A stretch of DNA of 64,000 nt from DATFTE01 sp963802575 (GCA_963802575.1 CAWDJF010000009.1:124001-188000); one strand, 5' to 3'; counted from the first letter of the stretch, positions 25,434 to 35,179 are shown. Numbers and translations are program-made. Notes: generated by a model not told the origin, from the sequence alone.

Positions 25434-27017
25434 ATGCCTTCCGCGGTCACGCCGCCACCTCGCAACTCTAGTGTGGCCGGGAGTCCGCCAAGGAATCGGC
25501 GCAGACTCGTTTTGGGGCTCATCGTATTTGCGGCCTGCATTGTTGCGGCTGCGCTCGTGTGGAGTCGCTGGTGGCCCTTTGAGCGGGCGACTGTCATCGA
25601 GAATCTGCAAGAAGCGAGCGACAGCCAAGTACAAGCACGAGCTTTTCATCGCACCTACTTTCCCTCGCCCGGCTGCGTTCTGGATGGCGTCGTGTTCCTT
25701 CATGGGACGGGGACGCATCCACTCATCAGCATCGACCGCGTAACGGTTCAGGGAAGTTATTCGGGAATTCTGACCCGTCACATCAGCCGCATCACGGCCG
25801 AAGGGATGCGCGTGTTTATTCCTGCATTCGACACGGGACAGCCTTTTCACACGACGCGATCAACGCTCACGATCGGGGAAATCGTCACCCAGGGAGCCAC
25901 CCTCGAGTTCGCCTCACGAAACCCTGGAGGGCATCCATTGCGCTTCGATATTCATCAGGCATTGTTCAGCAATGTGGGATGGAACAGCCCGCTGAGCTAC
26001 CGGGTGAGCTTGCACAATCCGGACCCGCCGGGAGAGATTAGCGCCGAAGGAAAGTTCGGCGTGTGGGATCAAAGCGACCCTGCAAAAACGCCGGTATCGG
26101 GTAAGTACAAATTCGAGCACGCGGATCTGGGTGTCTATCACGGCATTGCGGGGATGCTTTCGTCCATAGGCGAGTTTGGCGGTAACCTCGGGCACATCGA
26201 CATCTCGGGAACGACCGATACTCCGAATTTCGAAGTCACCATGGGAAAACATCCGGTGCAACTGATGACGGAATTCAGTGCCTACGTTGACGCGACTCAT
26301 GGGGACACTTTTCTCAAACGGGTCGACGCTCACTTTCGAAAGACCCATGTTGTGGCCCAAGGCAGCGTCGCGAAATCGGCGAAGAACGATGGAAAGACGG
26401 CGCTGATAGACCTGAGTACGAGCAAAGGGCGCATTGAAGATATCCTGGGATTGTTCGTTAAAAGAGATCGTGCGCCGATGTCTGGAGCAGTTACATTGCG
26501 GGCAAGGGTTGAGATTCCTCCCGGGGATCAGCCGTTTCTGGAGAGAGTTATTTTGAAGGGGAATTTTGGTATCGGCGGAGGAGAATTTTCCGCTCCGGCG
26601 ACTCAAGAAGGAGTAGACAAACTGAGCGCTGGTTCGCGGGGAGAGAAAGACTCTTCCGATCCTGAAACCGTGGTTACCGATCTTACGGGACAGGTGCTCC
26701 TTGAAAACGGAGTCGCACATTTTTCCGATTTATCGTTCGGAGTGCCGGGCGCCGCGGCGCGGATGCACGGAATTTATAACGTCATCAACCACAAGATCGA
26801 TTTGCGCGGGCAGATGCAGGTCGATTCGAAGATCTCGAACACGACCAGCGGCGCGAAGGCATTCTTGTTGAAGATGATGGACCCATTCTTTAAGAAGCGA
26901 AAAAAAGGAGAGATTCTGCCGGTAAGAATCTCTGGGACGTATGAGAGTCCATCATTCGGTCTCGACCTCGGCGACAAGAAGGCGCAGGTAGCACCGCCCT
27001 CGCAGAGCAAGCCGTAG
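25434..27017 (+). CDS. AsmA-like membrane-anchored protein
   Basis: A 527-residue protein from the ATG at 25434; upstream in-frame codons overlap the previous gene. A basic, Pro-rich N-terminus leads into one membrane helix (about 25-43). The rest is beta-rich and repeats patterns such as VTLRARVEIPPGDQPFLERV, ending in an AsmA C-terminal-like segment with LTGQVLLENGVAHFSDLSF and GAAARMHGIYNVINHKIDLRG. AsmA-family proteins span the periplasm and are thought to aid lipid transport or outer-membrane assembly. It lies 62 bp after the oxidase gene on the same strand. The function is inferred from family shape only. Confidence 0.75.
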   Translation: MPSAVTPPPRNSSVAGSPPRNRRRLVLGLIVFAACIVAAALVWSRWWPFERATVIENLQEASDSQVQARAFHRTYFPSPGCVLDGVVFLHGTGTHPLISIDRVTVQGSYSGILTRHISRITAEGMRVFIPAFDTGQPFHTTRSTLTIGEIVTQGATLEFASRNPGGHPLRFDIHQALFSNVGWNSPLSYRVSLHNPDPPGEISAEGKFGVWDQSDPAKTPVSGKYKFEHADLGVYHGIAGMLSSIGEFGGNLGHIDISGTTDTPNFEVTMGKHPVQLMTEFSAYVDATHGDTFLKRVDAHFRKTHVVAQGSVAKSAKNDGKTALIDLSTSKGRIEDILGLFVKRDRAPMSGAVTLRARVEIPPGDQPFLERVILKGNFGIGGGEFSAPATQEGVDKLSAGSRGEKDSSDPETVVTDLTGQVLLENGVAHFSDLSFGVPGAAARMHGIYNVINHKIDLRGQMQVDSKISNTTSGAKAFLLKMMDPFFKKRKKGEILPVRISGTYESPSFGLDLGDKKAQVAPPSQSKP

Positions 27018-27129
27018 AACGCCGCGCGCTTCGCGGCTGGACGGGCCGGAACGCCGATTCTCCATCGACAATTGTTTTCGTCGGGCCAAGACGTAGCTGA
27101 GTTGCGTCTCTACGGACAGAGCGGCCGCA

Positions 27130-27981
27130 CTATTGAATCTGGATGACGCTTTCCGGGGCGTTGGATTTCACTTCCGACACGCGGGCGATGACTTTGCCGG
27201 CGAAGTCGAACAGGGATTTCACCGCTGGAGAATTTGGGTCGTTGAGGATGGCCGGCGAGCCGTTGTCTCCGGCTTCGCGAATTTTTGGATCGAGTTGTAC
27301 CTCTCCCAGATAGGCCACTCCGAATTGCTTGGCGGTTTTTTCAGCGCCGCCGCGGGAGAAGATGTCGGTCTGATGATTGCAGTTGGGACAGACAAAGTAG
27401 CTCATGTTCTCGACCATGCCAACGATATCTACCTTCATCTGGCGGAACATTTCGATAGCCTTGCGCGCGTCTTGCAGCGAGACGTCCGAAGGGGTTGAGA
27501 CCACGATCGCGCCGGTAAGCGGAACCGTCTGAATTAACGAGAGAGCGACATCACCGGTACCGGGAGGCAGATCGATCACCAGGTAGTCGAGGTGTCCCCA
27601 TTCAACCGAGCCCAGGAATTGCTTGATGATCGAATGCAGCATGGGACCGCGCCAGATCAGCGGCTTGTCTCCGGGATTGAGGAATCCGACCGAAATGACT
27701 TTGAGGCCATGGGCGTCGAGCGGTTCGATGCGGTTGTCGCCAACGACGCGGGGTTGATCGCTGACGCCCAGCATGAGCGGAACGTTAGGACCGTAGACGT
27801 CGGCGTCGAGCAGTCCGACTTTGTGACCCATCTTGGTGAGCGCGATGGCGAGATTCACCGAGAGCGTGGTCTTCCCTACTCCACCTTTGCCGGACCCGAC
27901 GGCGATGATGGCATCGACGCCAGGGAGGGGTTGCGGGCCTTGGGGTTGCTGTCCGGGACGCGGGGGCATAGGGGAATTCAC
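27130..27981 (-). CDS. mrp: Mrp/NBP35-family iron-sulfur cluster carrier ATPase
   Basis: A 283-residue P-loop protein of the Mrp/ApbC family that carries 4Fe-4S clusters to target enzymes. The deviant Walker A is GSGKGGVGKTT (29-39). Other signatures are VGLLDADVYGPNVPLMLG, IWRGPMLHSIIKQFLGSVEWG, LDYLVIDLPPGTGDVALS and the cluster-binding CPNC in VENMSYFVCPNCNH. The Pro/Gln-rich N-terminus replaces the DUF59 domain found in longer homologues. It is a single gene. Confidence 0.95.
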   Translation of the reverse strand: MNSPMPPRPGQQPQGPQPLPGVDAIIAVGSGKGGVGKTTLSVNLAIALTKMGHKVGLLDADVYGPNVPLMLGVSDQPRVVGDNRIEPLDAHGLKVISVGFLNPGDKPLIWRGPMLHSIIKQFLGSVEWGHLDYLVIDLPPGTGDVALSLIQTVPLTGAIVVSTPSDVSLQDARKAIEMFRQMKVDIVGMVENMSYFVCPNCNHQTDIFSRGGAEKTAKQFGVAYLGEVQLDPKIREAGDNGSPAILNDPNSPAVKSLFDFAGKVIARVSEVKSNAPESVIQIQ

Positions 27982-28077
27982 AGGGTCACCTTCCAGATGG
28001 TCGAAAATCGTTGGTCTAACCTTTCGATTATACGGGAAGTCACACAGGCGTGTGACGGGCGAGGTTCGTGCGGTTCG

Positions 28078-29763
28078 CTATTTTTTCGACCGGATTCCGC
28101 TGGAGATAATGAACACGCGCCCGGAATGGAAGCCGCGAACACCGCTCCATCCGGAAGTAATCAGGAAATCCGCGGTACCGTCGCCATCGATATCGCCCAT
28201 GGTGACGGCGTCAAACCCGAACGTATCGCCGGGAGTTTTGCAGGTGAAGGTTTTTATGAGGCGACCATCTTTTCCTGAATACAAATAAGCGCGGCCGCCG
28301 CTCATGGCTGCGCCGGCGTACTGCCACGCGCCCACGATGAGATCCGCGTGCCCGTCGCCATCGACGTCGCCGGCAACCGAGGGGCTGGTTCCAAAGCCCT
28401 CGCCCGCGGTCTCTCCCGTTAGGGTCAGGAGTGGGTGACCGTCTTTTCCTGAATAAACATAGACGCGACCGGTCATGGGGCCGTTGGCTGAGTTCGACCA
28501 GTCAGACACGTAGACGTCCGGCGCACCGTCGCCGTCTACGTCGCCCGGCACGGCGAGAAACATCGCTCCAAAAGCAGCGCCGGTTTCATCGGAGTCGAGG
28601 ACGAATTTTGGTTTTGTGGAAAGGCTCTCGTAAACATAGGCTCGCCCGGTTTGTTTGGAACCCGCGCTGGGCGCTCCCACGATGAGCAGAGTGTGATTCT
28701 TGTCGGCGAAACCGGCGACGGCACTGCCGAAGGCGTCTCCGGCGCGCTCGCCCGTGAGAGTCAGCAGGATGCTGCCATCTTTGCCGGAGTACACATAGGC
28801 GCGTCCGGCCTTATCACCTCCGGCGCTATTGTTGGGAGCGCCGACGATGACGTCGGCGAAGCCGTCGTGATTGACGTCACCAATACCGGAGGAATGGGCT
28901 CCGAAATTGTCGTTCGGAGTTTCGGCCTTCATGACCATCAGGATTTTGCCATCGCGGCCGGAATAGACCTTGGCGTAACCCCCGCCGGGTGCGCTAGCGA
29001 TGACATCGGGAATGCCGTCACCATTCGTGTCTCCGGCTGCCTCGACTCCGGTACCCAACTGATCGCCGGGTGCGCCGTCGGCGGTCCACAGCAATTTTCC
29101 CGTTTTTGTGGAATAGACGTAGATGCGGCCAGCGTTCGCGCCGTGCGCGCCACTGGTGGGGGCGGAGGTCACGATGTCGGGGACTCCGTCGCCATCAACG
29201 TCGCCGATATTGCGAGCGATCCATCCGAACTGATCGTTGGCCGATTCGCCGTCCCATTCGCGAATGATTTTCACTGACTCGACGAAGGGGTTATCGAAGT
29301 CCGCGCGTACCGGACGCAAGGCTGCGAATCGTGGATCATCCTTGAAAGCGGACAGCTCGGGCGTGGCGTCGATCTGCGTCATGTCCATCTTGCGAGTGGC
29401 CTTGGCTTTCGCGAGCCAGGCGAATGCCTGATCCTTGTCTCCCTTGATGGCATAGACCACTCCCAGGTTGAAGAGAGGAGTGGGAACGGAGGGTTCGACG
29501 GCGAGGGCCCGCTGGTAGGCGGAGATGGCACGATCGGCGTCCTTGAGATTTTGATAGGCCAGGGCAAGGTTGCGCCAGGCGCGACCGTTCTGCGGCTCCT
29601 GGGCGGTGACAGCTTCGAGGATCTTCGCTGCGCCAGCATTATCTCCCGCACGAAGCCGGCCGATGCCGGCGGCCAGAGTGGGCTGAGGTTGGGTCTGAGA
29701 GAAGCCAAGAAGACTCGCCAGGATGATGATTGCGAAGAGAGATCGCAGGGTAGCAATCGACAT
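28078..29763 (-). CDS. Secreted protein with TPRs and FG-GAP (integrin-like) propeller repeats
   Basis: A 561-residue exported protein. The signal peptide is about 1-22 (SLFAIIILASLLGF). Residues about 30-150 form TPR-like repeats (GRAWRNLALAYQNLKDADRAI, LFNLGVVYAIKGDKDQAFAWL in pieces). From about 170 to 555 there are seven or so FG-GAP repeats with the calcium-binding pattern D-x-D-G-D-G-x-x-D (for example GDVDGDGVPDIV, GDTNGDGIPDVI, GDVNHDGFADVI), expected to fold as a beta-propeller. A role in surface binding or protein interaction is inferred. It stands alone. Confidence 0.88.
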   Translation of the reverse strand: MSIATLRSLFAIIILASLLGFSQTQPQPTLAAGIGRLRAGDNAGAAKILEAVTAQEPQNGRAWRNLALAYQNLKDADRAISAYQRALAVEPSVPTPLFNLGVVYAIKGDKDQAFAWLAKAKATRKMDMTQIDATPELSAFKDDPRFAALRPVRADFDNPFVESVKIIREWDGESANDQFGWIARNIGDVDGDGVPDIVTSAPTSGAHGANAGRIYVYSTKTGKLLWTADGAPGDQLGTGVEAAGDTNGDGIPDVIASAPGGGYAKVYSGRDGKILMVMKAETPNDNFGAHSSGIGDVNHDGFADVIVGAPNNSAGGDKAGRAYVYSGKDGSILLTLTGERAGDAFGSAVAGFADKNHTLLIVGAPSAGSKQTGRAYVYESLSTKPKFVLDSDETGAAFGAMFLAVPGDVDGDGAPDVYVSDWSNSANGPMTGRVYVYSGKDGHPLLTLTGETAGEGFGTSPSVAGDVDGDGHADLIVGAWQYAGAAMSGGRAYLYSGKDGRLIKTFTCKTPGDTFGFDAVTMGDIDGDGTADFLITSGWSGVRGFHSGRVFIISSGIRSKK

Positions 29764-29797
29764 GGTTCAGAGTTTTAGCCGATTGCGATGGATGCCG

Positions 29798-30682
29798 CTA
29801 TCGAAATATTGCTCTCGGATCCTCGATGCGTGAGCGGAGTTCAGAGGGAGGCTGAGAAAATTCCCGATGGAAGGTGCTGGTGAAGTGGCTGTGGCTCGAA
29901 AACCCGGCTTCCAGGGCGATGTCGACCAAAGGCTTGCGAGGATCGCCTACGTCCTCAAGCGCGCGACGCAAGCGGAGGTTCTGGCGATAGTTGTGCAAAG
30001 TGGCTCCGGTCGCGCGATGGAAGAGGCGGCAAAGGTGGTACGCGGAAATGCGGACCTTAGTGGCGATGTCGCGCAGAGTCAAGCGCTGATCTAAGCGGGT
30101 GCTGAGAATGAGTTCAATATCACGGACAATGTCGATCTGTTTGCGGCCAATGGCGTGCGGGGGTCGCGAGGGCATGGCTCGATAAGCGGAATGGATGACC
30201 GCCTCCAGTAATCCCAGCACCGCTTCTTCGACCGCGAGTGTGTCTGCCGCACCGCCCTTTGCGACGCGCTCGAAGATGGTTCGCTGCAATAAGTAGATAC
30301 TGGTTTCGGACCAGGCGCGGGTGAACCTGAACGGCATTTCGGGGCGATTGTCGACACGGGGATCGAAAGCGCGGACGACATCGCGAACAAGATCGCCCTC
30401 AACGCCGAACCAATCGCAGCGGTCGCCTTCGGGGCTGATCGCATGTCTCAGATAGGCTTGGCCCTCGTTGTAGAACGTGACGACGTTGGGATTGGCAACG
30501 AAAGCGGCTTCATGCTGGTGTTCAATCTGGACTGCGGTCCGCGGGAAGACGAAACAAAAATGGCGCGCCGCTCCGGAGTCTTGAAAGGATGGATGGCTGG
30601 GATGGGAACGAAATGCGCCCAGGCAGACGGAGCCGTGGTCGAAGACAATCTGGTCGAACTCGCAGACGTCGGGCGAACGCAT
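29798..30682 (-). CDS. AraC-family transcriptional regulator
   Basis: A 294-residue regulator from the ATG at 30682; frames further upstream read into the antisense of the neighbouring SDR gene. The N-terminal part (about 1-180) is a cupin-like effector region containing FDQIVFDHGSVCLG and HEAAFVANPNVVTFYNEGQAY. The C-terminal AraC HTH (about 195-290) is complete: LTLRDIATKVRISAYHLCRLFHRATGATLHNY and LVDIALEAGFSSHSHFTSTFHREFSQPPSELR (overlapping pieces). It lies 70 bp downstream of the SDR gene on the same strand, a plausible target or operon mate. The effector is unknown. Confidence 0.9.
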   Translation of the reverse strand: MRSPDVCEFDQIVFDHGSVCLGAFRSHPSHPSFQDSGAARHFCFVFPRTAVQIEHQHEAAFVANPNVVTFYNEGQAYLRHAISPEGDRCDWFGVEGDLVRDVVRAFDPRVDNRPEMPFRFTRAWSETSIYLLQRTIFERVAKGGAADTLAVEEAVLGLLEAVIHSAYRAMPSRPPHAIGRKQIDIVRDIELILSTRLDQRLTLRDIATKVRISAYHLCRLFHRATGATLHNYRQNLRLRRALEDVGDPRKPLVDIALEAGFSSHSHFTSTFHREFSQPPSELRSRIEDPRAIFR

Positions 30683-30752
30683 TCCACATGCTATCGCCGT
30701 GTCGGCACCTTGGTTCAAGATAAATCGGCCAGAACAGCTGGAGACTGTTTGT

Positions 30753-31508
30753 TTACACCGCCAGATATCCGCCATCGACGGGAAATGCCGCGCCGGTGAC
30801 CCAGGAGGATTCGTCGCTGGCGAGATAGACGGCGAGTCCGCCCACGTCTTCGGGCTTGCCGAGGCGTCCGATGGGATGGGCGGCCACGCGGTCGCGGCGG
30901 ACGGCAGCAGGATCGGGGGCATTGTTGATGACAGCCGCGGTGAGGTCGGTTTCGATAAACGACGGGCAAATGGCATTGACGCGTATGTTTTCCGGCCCGT
31001 GGTCGAGAGCCATGCTCTTGGTGAGAAGAACGACAGCGCCTTTCGATGGAGCGTAGGCCGCGCGGTTGCGTGCTCCGTTGATGCCGAGGGTGGAGGCAAT
31101 GTTGATGATGGATCCGCCTCCAACGGTGCGCATTGCGGGAAGTACGGCACGGGAGAAGAGCCAGAGGCCGCGGACATTGACGTTGAAGGTCTCATCCCAT
31201 TGGGCTTCGGTGATCTGCTCGGCCGTGCCGATGTGCAGCACTCCGGCATTGTTCAGCAGAACATTCAAAGAGCCGAAGCGCGCGCTGGTTTCGCGGATGA
31301 CATGATCGATGTCTGCGGTTTTGGTGACGTCGGTTTCGAGGATGAGCGCGGAGTTGCCGATGGCATGAGCGACTTCTTCGAGCGGGGAACGGCGGCGGCC
31401 GACTAACGTGACATTGGCCCCGGCTTGGGCGAGAGCGATGGCGCAGGCGCGTCCGATGCCGGTGCCGGCGCCGGTGATGATCGCGGTTTTGTTGGAGAGG
31501 CGTGGCAT
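30753..31508 (-). CDS. Short-chain dehydrogenase/reductase
   Basis: A 251-residue classical SDR using NAD(P)H. The start at 31508 gives MPRLSNKTAIITGAGTGIGRA, with the Rossmann TGAGTGIG at 12-19. NNAGVLHIG, the catalytic Ser in IINIASTLG and the Y-x-x-x-K in AAYAPSKGAVV are in place; the C-terminal LGKPEDVGGLAVYLASDESSWVTG is the usual tail. It shares a strand with the AraC gene 70 bp downstream. The substrate is unknown. Confidence 0.92.
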   Translation of the reverse strand: MPRLSNKTAIITGAGTGIGRACAIALAQAGANVTLVGRRRSPLEEVAHAIGNSALILETDVTKTADIDHVIRETSARFGSLNVLLNNAGVLHIGTAEQITEAQWDETFNVNVRGLWLFSRAVLPAMRTVGGGSIINIASTLGINGARNRAAYAPSKGAVVLLTKSMALDHGPENIRVNAICPSFIETDLTAAVINNAPDPAAVRRDRVAAHPIGRLGKPEDVGGLAVYLASDESSWVTGAAFPVDGGYLAV

Positions 31509-31594
31509 GGGTGCAGGTATTGTACGATGGCGAGTTTTCTGCCGCCGCTCCGCGGCTACGCGGGCGAGGGCGCCCACGCCACACAAGCAAATTT

Positions 31595-32635
31595 TTAGTA
31601 CCCGTGGCCTTCGAGGCGAACTTTGCCGCGGAACATGCGGTAGACGAATACGAAGTAGCCCAAGGCTAGCACTACGCCAATAATCCACCAAGTGAGGCCG
31701 ACGACGAGGCCGTGGTGTCCTGCCATCGAGTTGCTGATGGTGAGGTTATAGGAAGGGTCGGTGCTTGCCGGAAGAACGACTGGGTAAAGGGCGAAGACGG
31801 CTCCCACCAGCATTCCTACGATGTAAAGGCTTGATCCGACGAAGGCGAGTTTGTCGGCACCTTTGGGAGCGGTCCAGATCATGAGCGCGAGGCTGCCAAA
31901 GACGACGATGGGAATCAACATGCCGATCGGGTAGGCCTCGTAGTTGTTCATGACGTGAGGGCGGGCGAAATACGTCATCACCAGGCTGAAGCAGGTGAGG
32001 AAGAACTGCGCTGGCCACAGCACGACCGCCATTCCGCGAGCGCGCTTACTGAGATCGCCCTCGGTTTTGACGGAGACATAGAGCGCCCCGTGTACCGTGA
32101 GTGTCACCAGCGCGACGACTCCCGCCATGATGGTGTACCAGTCGAGAATTCCGGGATGGGGGCTAAGGCGGAAATTCGTCCAGAGCGGTTCGAAGAAATA
32201 GCCGTCCGGGCCAAGTGGCACACCGCGTATGACGTTGCCCAACGCGGCACCGTAAAAAATGATCAGGAGAATGCTGGCGAGGGAGAAGATCGCGTCGAAC
32301 AAGCCCTGCCAGACGGAGTTATTGATGTGGGCGCGGAATTCGATGCCGATGGCACGCAGCATGAGCAGCCAGAGAACGATCATCAGGGGAAGATAGAAGC
32401 CGCTGAAGGCGGAGGCATAGAGCTGCGGGAAGGCGAAGTAGAGCGTGCCTCCGGCAGCGAGAAGCCAAACTTCGTTGCCGTCCCAGACGGGGCCGATGGA
32501 GCGAAGAACCATTTGCCGTTCTTCGCTGGTCCTGGCGATGATGAGATAAACGACCCCTGCGCCGAGGTCGAATCCGTCGAGCACGACGTACGCGGCCAGC
32601 ATGACGGCGACGATCATGAACCAGAGTGTTCCCAT
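31595..32635 (-). CDS. cydB: Cytochrome bd ubiquinol oxidase subunit II
   Basis: A 346-residue membrane subunit of the bd-type quinol oxidase. It starts with a membrane helix containing the conserved GFDLGAG (YVVLDGFDLGAGVVYLI) and WDGNEVWLLAAGGTLYFAFP. About eight to nine helices follow, the last near the C-terminus (WWIIGVVLALGYFVFVYRMFRG). It lies 123 bp downstream of cydA on the same strand. Together they reduce O2 to water with quinol and high O2 affinity. No cydDC exporter is adjacent. Confidence 0.96.
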   Translation of the reverse strand: MGTLWFMIVAVMLAAYVVLDGFDLGAGVVYLIIARTSEERQMVLRSIGPVWDGNEVWLLAAGGTLYFAFPQLYASAFSGFYLPLMIVLWLLMLRAIGIEFRAHINNSVWQGLFDAIFSLASILLIIFYGAALGNVIRGVPLGPDGYFFEPLWTNFRLSPHPGILDWYTIMAGVVALVTLTVHGALYVSVKTEGDLSKRARGMAVVLWPAQFFLTCFSLVMTYFARPHVMNNYEAYPIGMLIPIVVFGSLALMIWTAPKGADKLAFVGSSLYIVGMLVGAVFALYPVVLPASTDPSYNLTISNSMAGHHGLVVGLTWWIIGVVLALGYFVFVYRMFRGKVRLEGHGY

Positions 32636-32758
32636 AAGACCTCAGCGGCTAAAGCCGGTCAGCGTTATTGCTCTTGAGGTATGGCTGAAGCCATACCCTG
32701 ATACGAATCTTCTGCTGATGCAACGACCTGATACGAGTCCCTGCCCCTCGCGAATCTT

Positions 32759-34096
32759 CTAGTGCGCTGCAGCTGGCTCGGCGATTGGTCCGCTTTCGAT
32801 TTCGCGGTGTACCAGGAACACGAAGAGCAGGCCGAGCATCAGGTACATTCCCATGAATCCGAGCAGCGTGAACATTCCATTTCCGGCCGAGACGTTTTTC
32901 GAGTAGCCGTCAGCGGTCAGCATGAGACCGTAGACCAGCCAAGGCTGGCGTCCAAGTTCAGCGGTGAGCCATCCGGCGGTGTTCGCGATGTACGGGAGCG
33001 GAAAGCTGAGTAGCAAGACCCAGAGCATCCAGCGCGCGTCGAAAAGTTTTCCCGACCAGAGCAAGAAGACGGAGATCACCATCACGGCGATGAAGACGGT
33101 TCCGAGCCCTACCATGATGTGATAGCTGTAATAGAGCAGCGGAATGTTCTGGGGCCAGGAATCAGGGGTGAAGGCGTCGAGCCCCTGCACGTGCGCGTTC
33201 CAGGCGCGATAGGTGAGGAAGCTAAGCATTTTTGGGACAACGATAGGGTTGTCGATTTTTTTCTCTTCGACGTTGGGCTGACCGATGATGACGAGCGGTG
33301 CGCCGGGCTGACTGTCGAACAAGGCTTCCATGGCGGCGAGCGTGACCGGCTGATTGAGAGCGATCATGCGTCCCTGGCCATCGCCCGTGGGAAACAGTTG
33401 CAGGATGCTGAAGATGCACCCGGCGACAACGCCAACCTTGACGAAAATTTTGCTCTGCTCGACGAACTTGTGGCCGAGGAGGTAGAAAGCACCGACGGCC
33501 GCCATCACGAAGGCTCCGGTGATGGCCGCGCCGCTCATGTTGTGGGCGTATTGCCACCAGGCCCAGGGATTCAGGATGAGGTCCCAGAAGCTGGCGAGTT
33601 GAACGGAACCATCCGCGCCCTTTTCATAGCCGACAGGATGCTGCATCCAGGCATCGGTGGCGATGATGAAGAAGCCGGAGAGCCATGAACCGAGAAACAC
33701 GGCGACGGCAGACCACCAGTGGGCTCTAGGGCTAAGACGCTTCTCACCGTAAAGAAACAATCCCAGGAAAGCGGACTCGAGGAAGAAGGCGAACATGCCT
33801 TCCATGGCGAGAGTCTGTCCGATCACGCCTCCGGCGAAGCGGGAGAACAAAGACCAGTTGGTGCCGAACTGGAATTCCATAGGGATTCCAGTGACGACCC
33901 CGATCACAAAATTGATGCCGAAGATGCGCGCCCAAAAGCGCGCGGCCTGGTTGTAAATCTCGTCGTTGCGGCGCAATGCAAGGGTTTTCAGGATCACGAT
34001 GAGCGGGGCCAGGCCCATGGTGAGTTGGGGGAACAGATAGTGGAATGTGACCGTGAAAGCGAAATGCAGGCGATGAATCAGGAGTGCGCTATCCAT
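32759..34096 (-). CDS. cydA: Cytochrome bd ubiquinol oxidase subunit I
   Basis: A 445-residue subunit that carries the three hemes. His19 (VTFHYLFPQL) matches the conserved axial ligand. ALEGMFAFFLES-like text (AMEGMFAFFLESAFLGLFLYGE), the VNPWAWWQYAHNM-like stretch (LNPWAWWQYAHNMSGA) and GRQPWLVYGLM in helix 7-8 are all present. The Q-loop is short, and the total length is well below E. coli CydA, as in the CIO-type short-loop group. It is first of the cydAB pair. Confidence 0.96.
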   Translation of the reverse strand: MDSALLIHRLHFAFTVTFHYLFPQLTMGLAPLIVILKTLALRRNDEIYNQAARFWARIFGINFVIGVVTGIPMEFQFGTNWSLFSRFAGGVIGQTLAMEGMFAFFLESAFLGLFLYGEKRLSPRAHWWSAVAVFLGSWLSGFFIIATDAWMQHPVGYEKGADGSVQLASFWDLILNPWAWWQYAHNMSGAAITGAFVMAAVGAFYLLGHKFVEQSKIFVKVGVVAGCIFSILQLFPTGDGQGRMIALNQPVTLAAMEALFDSQPGAPLVIIGQPNVEEKKIDNPIVVPKMLSFLTYRAWNAHVQGLDAFTPDSWPQNIPLLYYSYHIMVGLGTVFIAVMVISVFLLWSGKLFDARWMLWVLLLSFPLPYIANTAGWLTAELGRQPWLVYGLMLTADGYSKNVSAGNGMFTLLGFMGMYLMLGLLFVFLVHREIESGPIAEPAAAH

Positions 34097-34169
34097 AATT
34101 GCCCAAAGGGTGAACAGAAATTATCTCTGAGCGCGCTACCCCGCGATGTGATGCAGGTCACAGCACGGA

Positions 34170-34676
34170 TTAGCGCAGGGCGTTGCGGCGGCGCTCGAGT
34201 TCGGCGCGGCGGATCTCGCGACGGCGTCCGGCGTCGTTGTAGCGGCGCTGTTGCTCTTCGCTTTCGGGTACGACGGCGGGGACCGGCAAGTGACGGCCTC
34301 CGGCATCGACGGCGACGAACGTAAGGTAGGCCGAACTGACGTGCTGGCAGTTATCCAAGAGGTAGTTCTCAACCCAGACCTTCACGCCGACTTCCATCGA
34401 CGAATGAAACACGCGATTGACGGAGGAACGAAGGATGACAAGATCTCCCACATGCACCGGCACCCAGAAATCGAGGTGATCGATGGCGGCGGTGACCACG
34501 TAGTTGCGGGAGTGGCGATGGGCGGCCATGGCTCCGGCAAGGTCGATCCAGTGCATGAGGCGGCCTCCGAGGAGAGCGCCGAGGGGGTTGGCGTCGTTAG
34601 GGAGAACAATTTCGGCCATCTCCGATTGCGAATCGCGCACCGGACGAGGCATCTTGATATCTGCGGTCTCTGTCAT
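34170..34676 (-). CDS. Hotdog-fold acyl-CoA thioesterase
   Basis: A 168-residue thioesterase hydrolysing acyl-CoA to free acid and CoA. The active-site stretch is ANPLGALLGGRLMHWIDLAGAMAAHRHS (seen in overlapping pieces at about 29-57), with the catalytic Asp in HWIDLAG. VVTAAIDHLDFWVPVHVGDLV and LTFVAVDAGGRHLPVPAVVPE complete the YciA/BFIT-like fold. The Arg-rich C-terminal tail (RRREIRRAELERRRNALR) is unusual but common in this group. Its ATG overlaps the stop of the upstream gene by four bases (ATGA), indicating translational coupling. Confidence 0.93.
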   Translation of the reverse strand: MTETADIKMPRPVRDSQSEMAEIVLPNDANPLGALLGGRLMHWIDLAGAMAAHRHSRNYVVTAAIDHLDFWVPVHVGDLVILRSSVNRVFHSSMEVGVKVWVENYLLDNCQHVSSAYLTFVAVDAGGRHLPVPAVVPESEEQQRRYNDAGRRREIRRAELERRRNALR

Positions 34677-35179
34677 GAGTGAGTGCTCGGATTAGGACCT
34701 GCGGGAGCAGGCTGGATTCGACGCAGTAAATACGATTCCATGTAACACTCGGCCATCTTTTGAACGCGTGAGTCGGCGTGAACTGAAGTCCAGCGATGAC
34801 CTGCGAGTTCGTATTCCAGGATTCCGTGTTCGACGGGATGGTGAGCGGCTTCGCGCACAAACCATAGAGCGATGTACGATCCGCGGTCGCGAGCAATGGA
34901 GAAGCGGACCGCATCGCAGGAGCGCTCCTGAGGAAGGCGCGAGCAGCGCGAAGCGTATCCGAGATTGCAGCCATCGGCCAGTTCCTGATCGCTGAGCTCG
35001 GTGTTTTCGTGGCCGGGAGCGGAACACCGGCCGCGCCATCCCGCACCTAATGGCAGGCGCGAAGGATGGAGCCACAGACCGTCCTCCATTTTCTCGGTCG
35101 GGACGAAAAATGGACAAGCCACAGCAATCTCCTGAATCGGATGTGGGCCATTGTACTCAGGACCGGCGAGAGTCGCCAC
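34673..35179 (-). CDS. Conserved Cys-rich protein of unknown function
   Basis: A 168-residue soluble protein with no signal peptide or membrane helix. Cysteines appear at CPFFVP, RCSAPGH, DGCNLGYASRCSRLPQERSCDAV and CYMES; their clustering suggests metal or Fe-S binding. The short motifs GPHPIQEI, RLPLGAGWRGRC and RVQKMAECYMESYLLRR look like conserved blocks of an uncharacterised family. It overlaps the thioesterase start by four bases, so the two are made together. I do not recognise a function; a regulatory or cofactor role linked to acyl-CoA metabolism is speculation. Confidence 0.75.
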   Translation of the reverse strand: MATLAGPEYNGPHPIQEIAVACPFFVPTEKMEDGLWLHPSRLPLGAGWRGRCSAPGHENTELSDQELADGCNLGYASRCSRLPQERSCDAVRFSIARDRGSYIALWFVREAAHHPVEHGILEYELAGHRWTSVHADSRVQKMAECYMESYLLRRIQPAPAGPNPSTHS

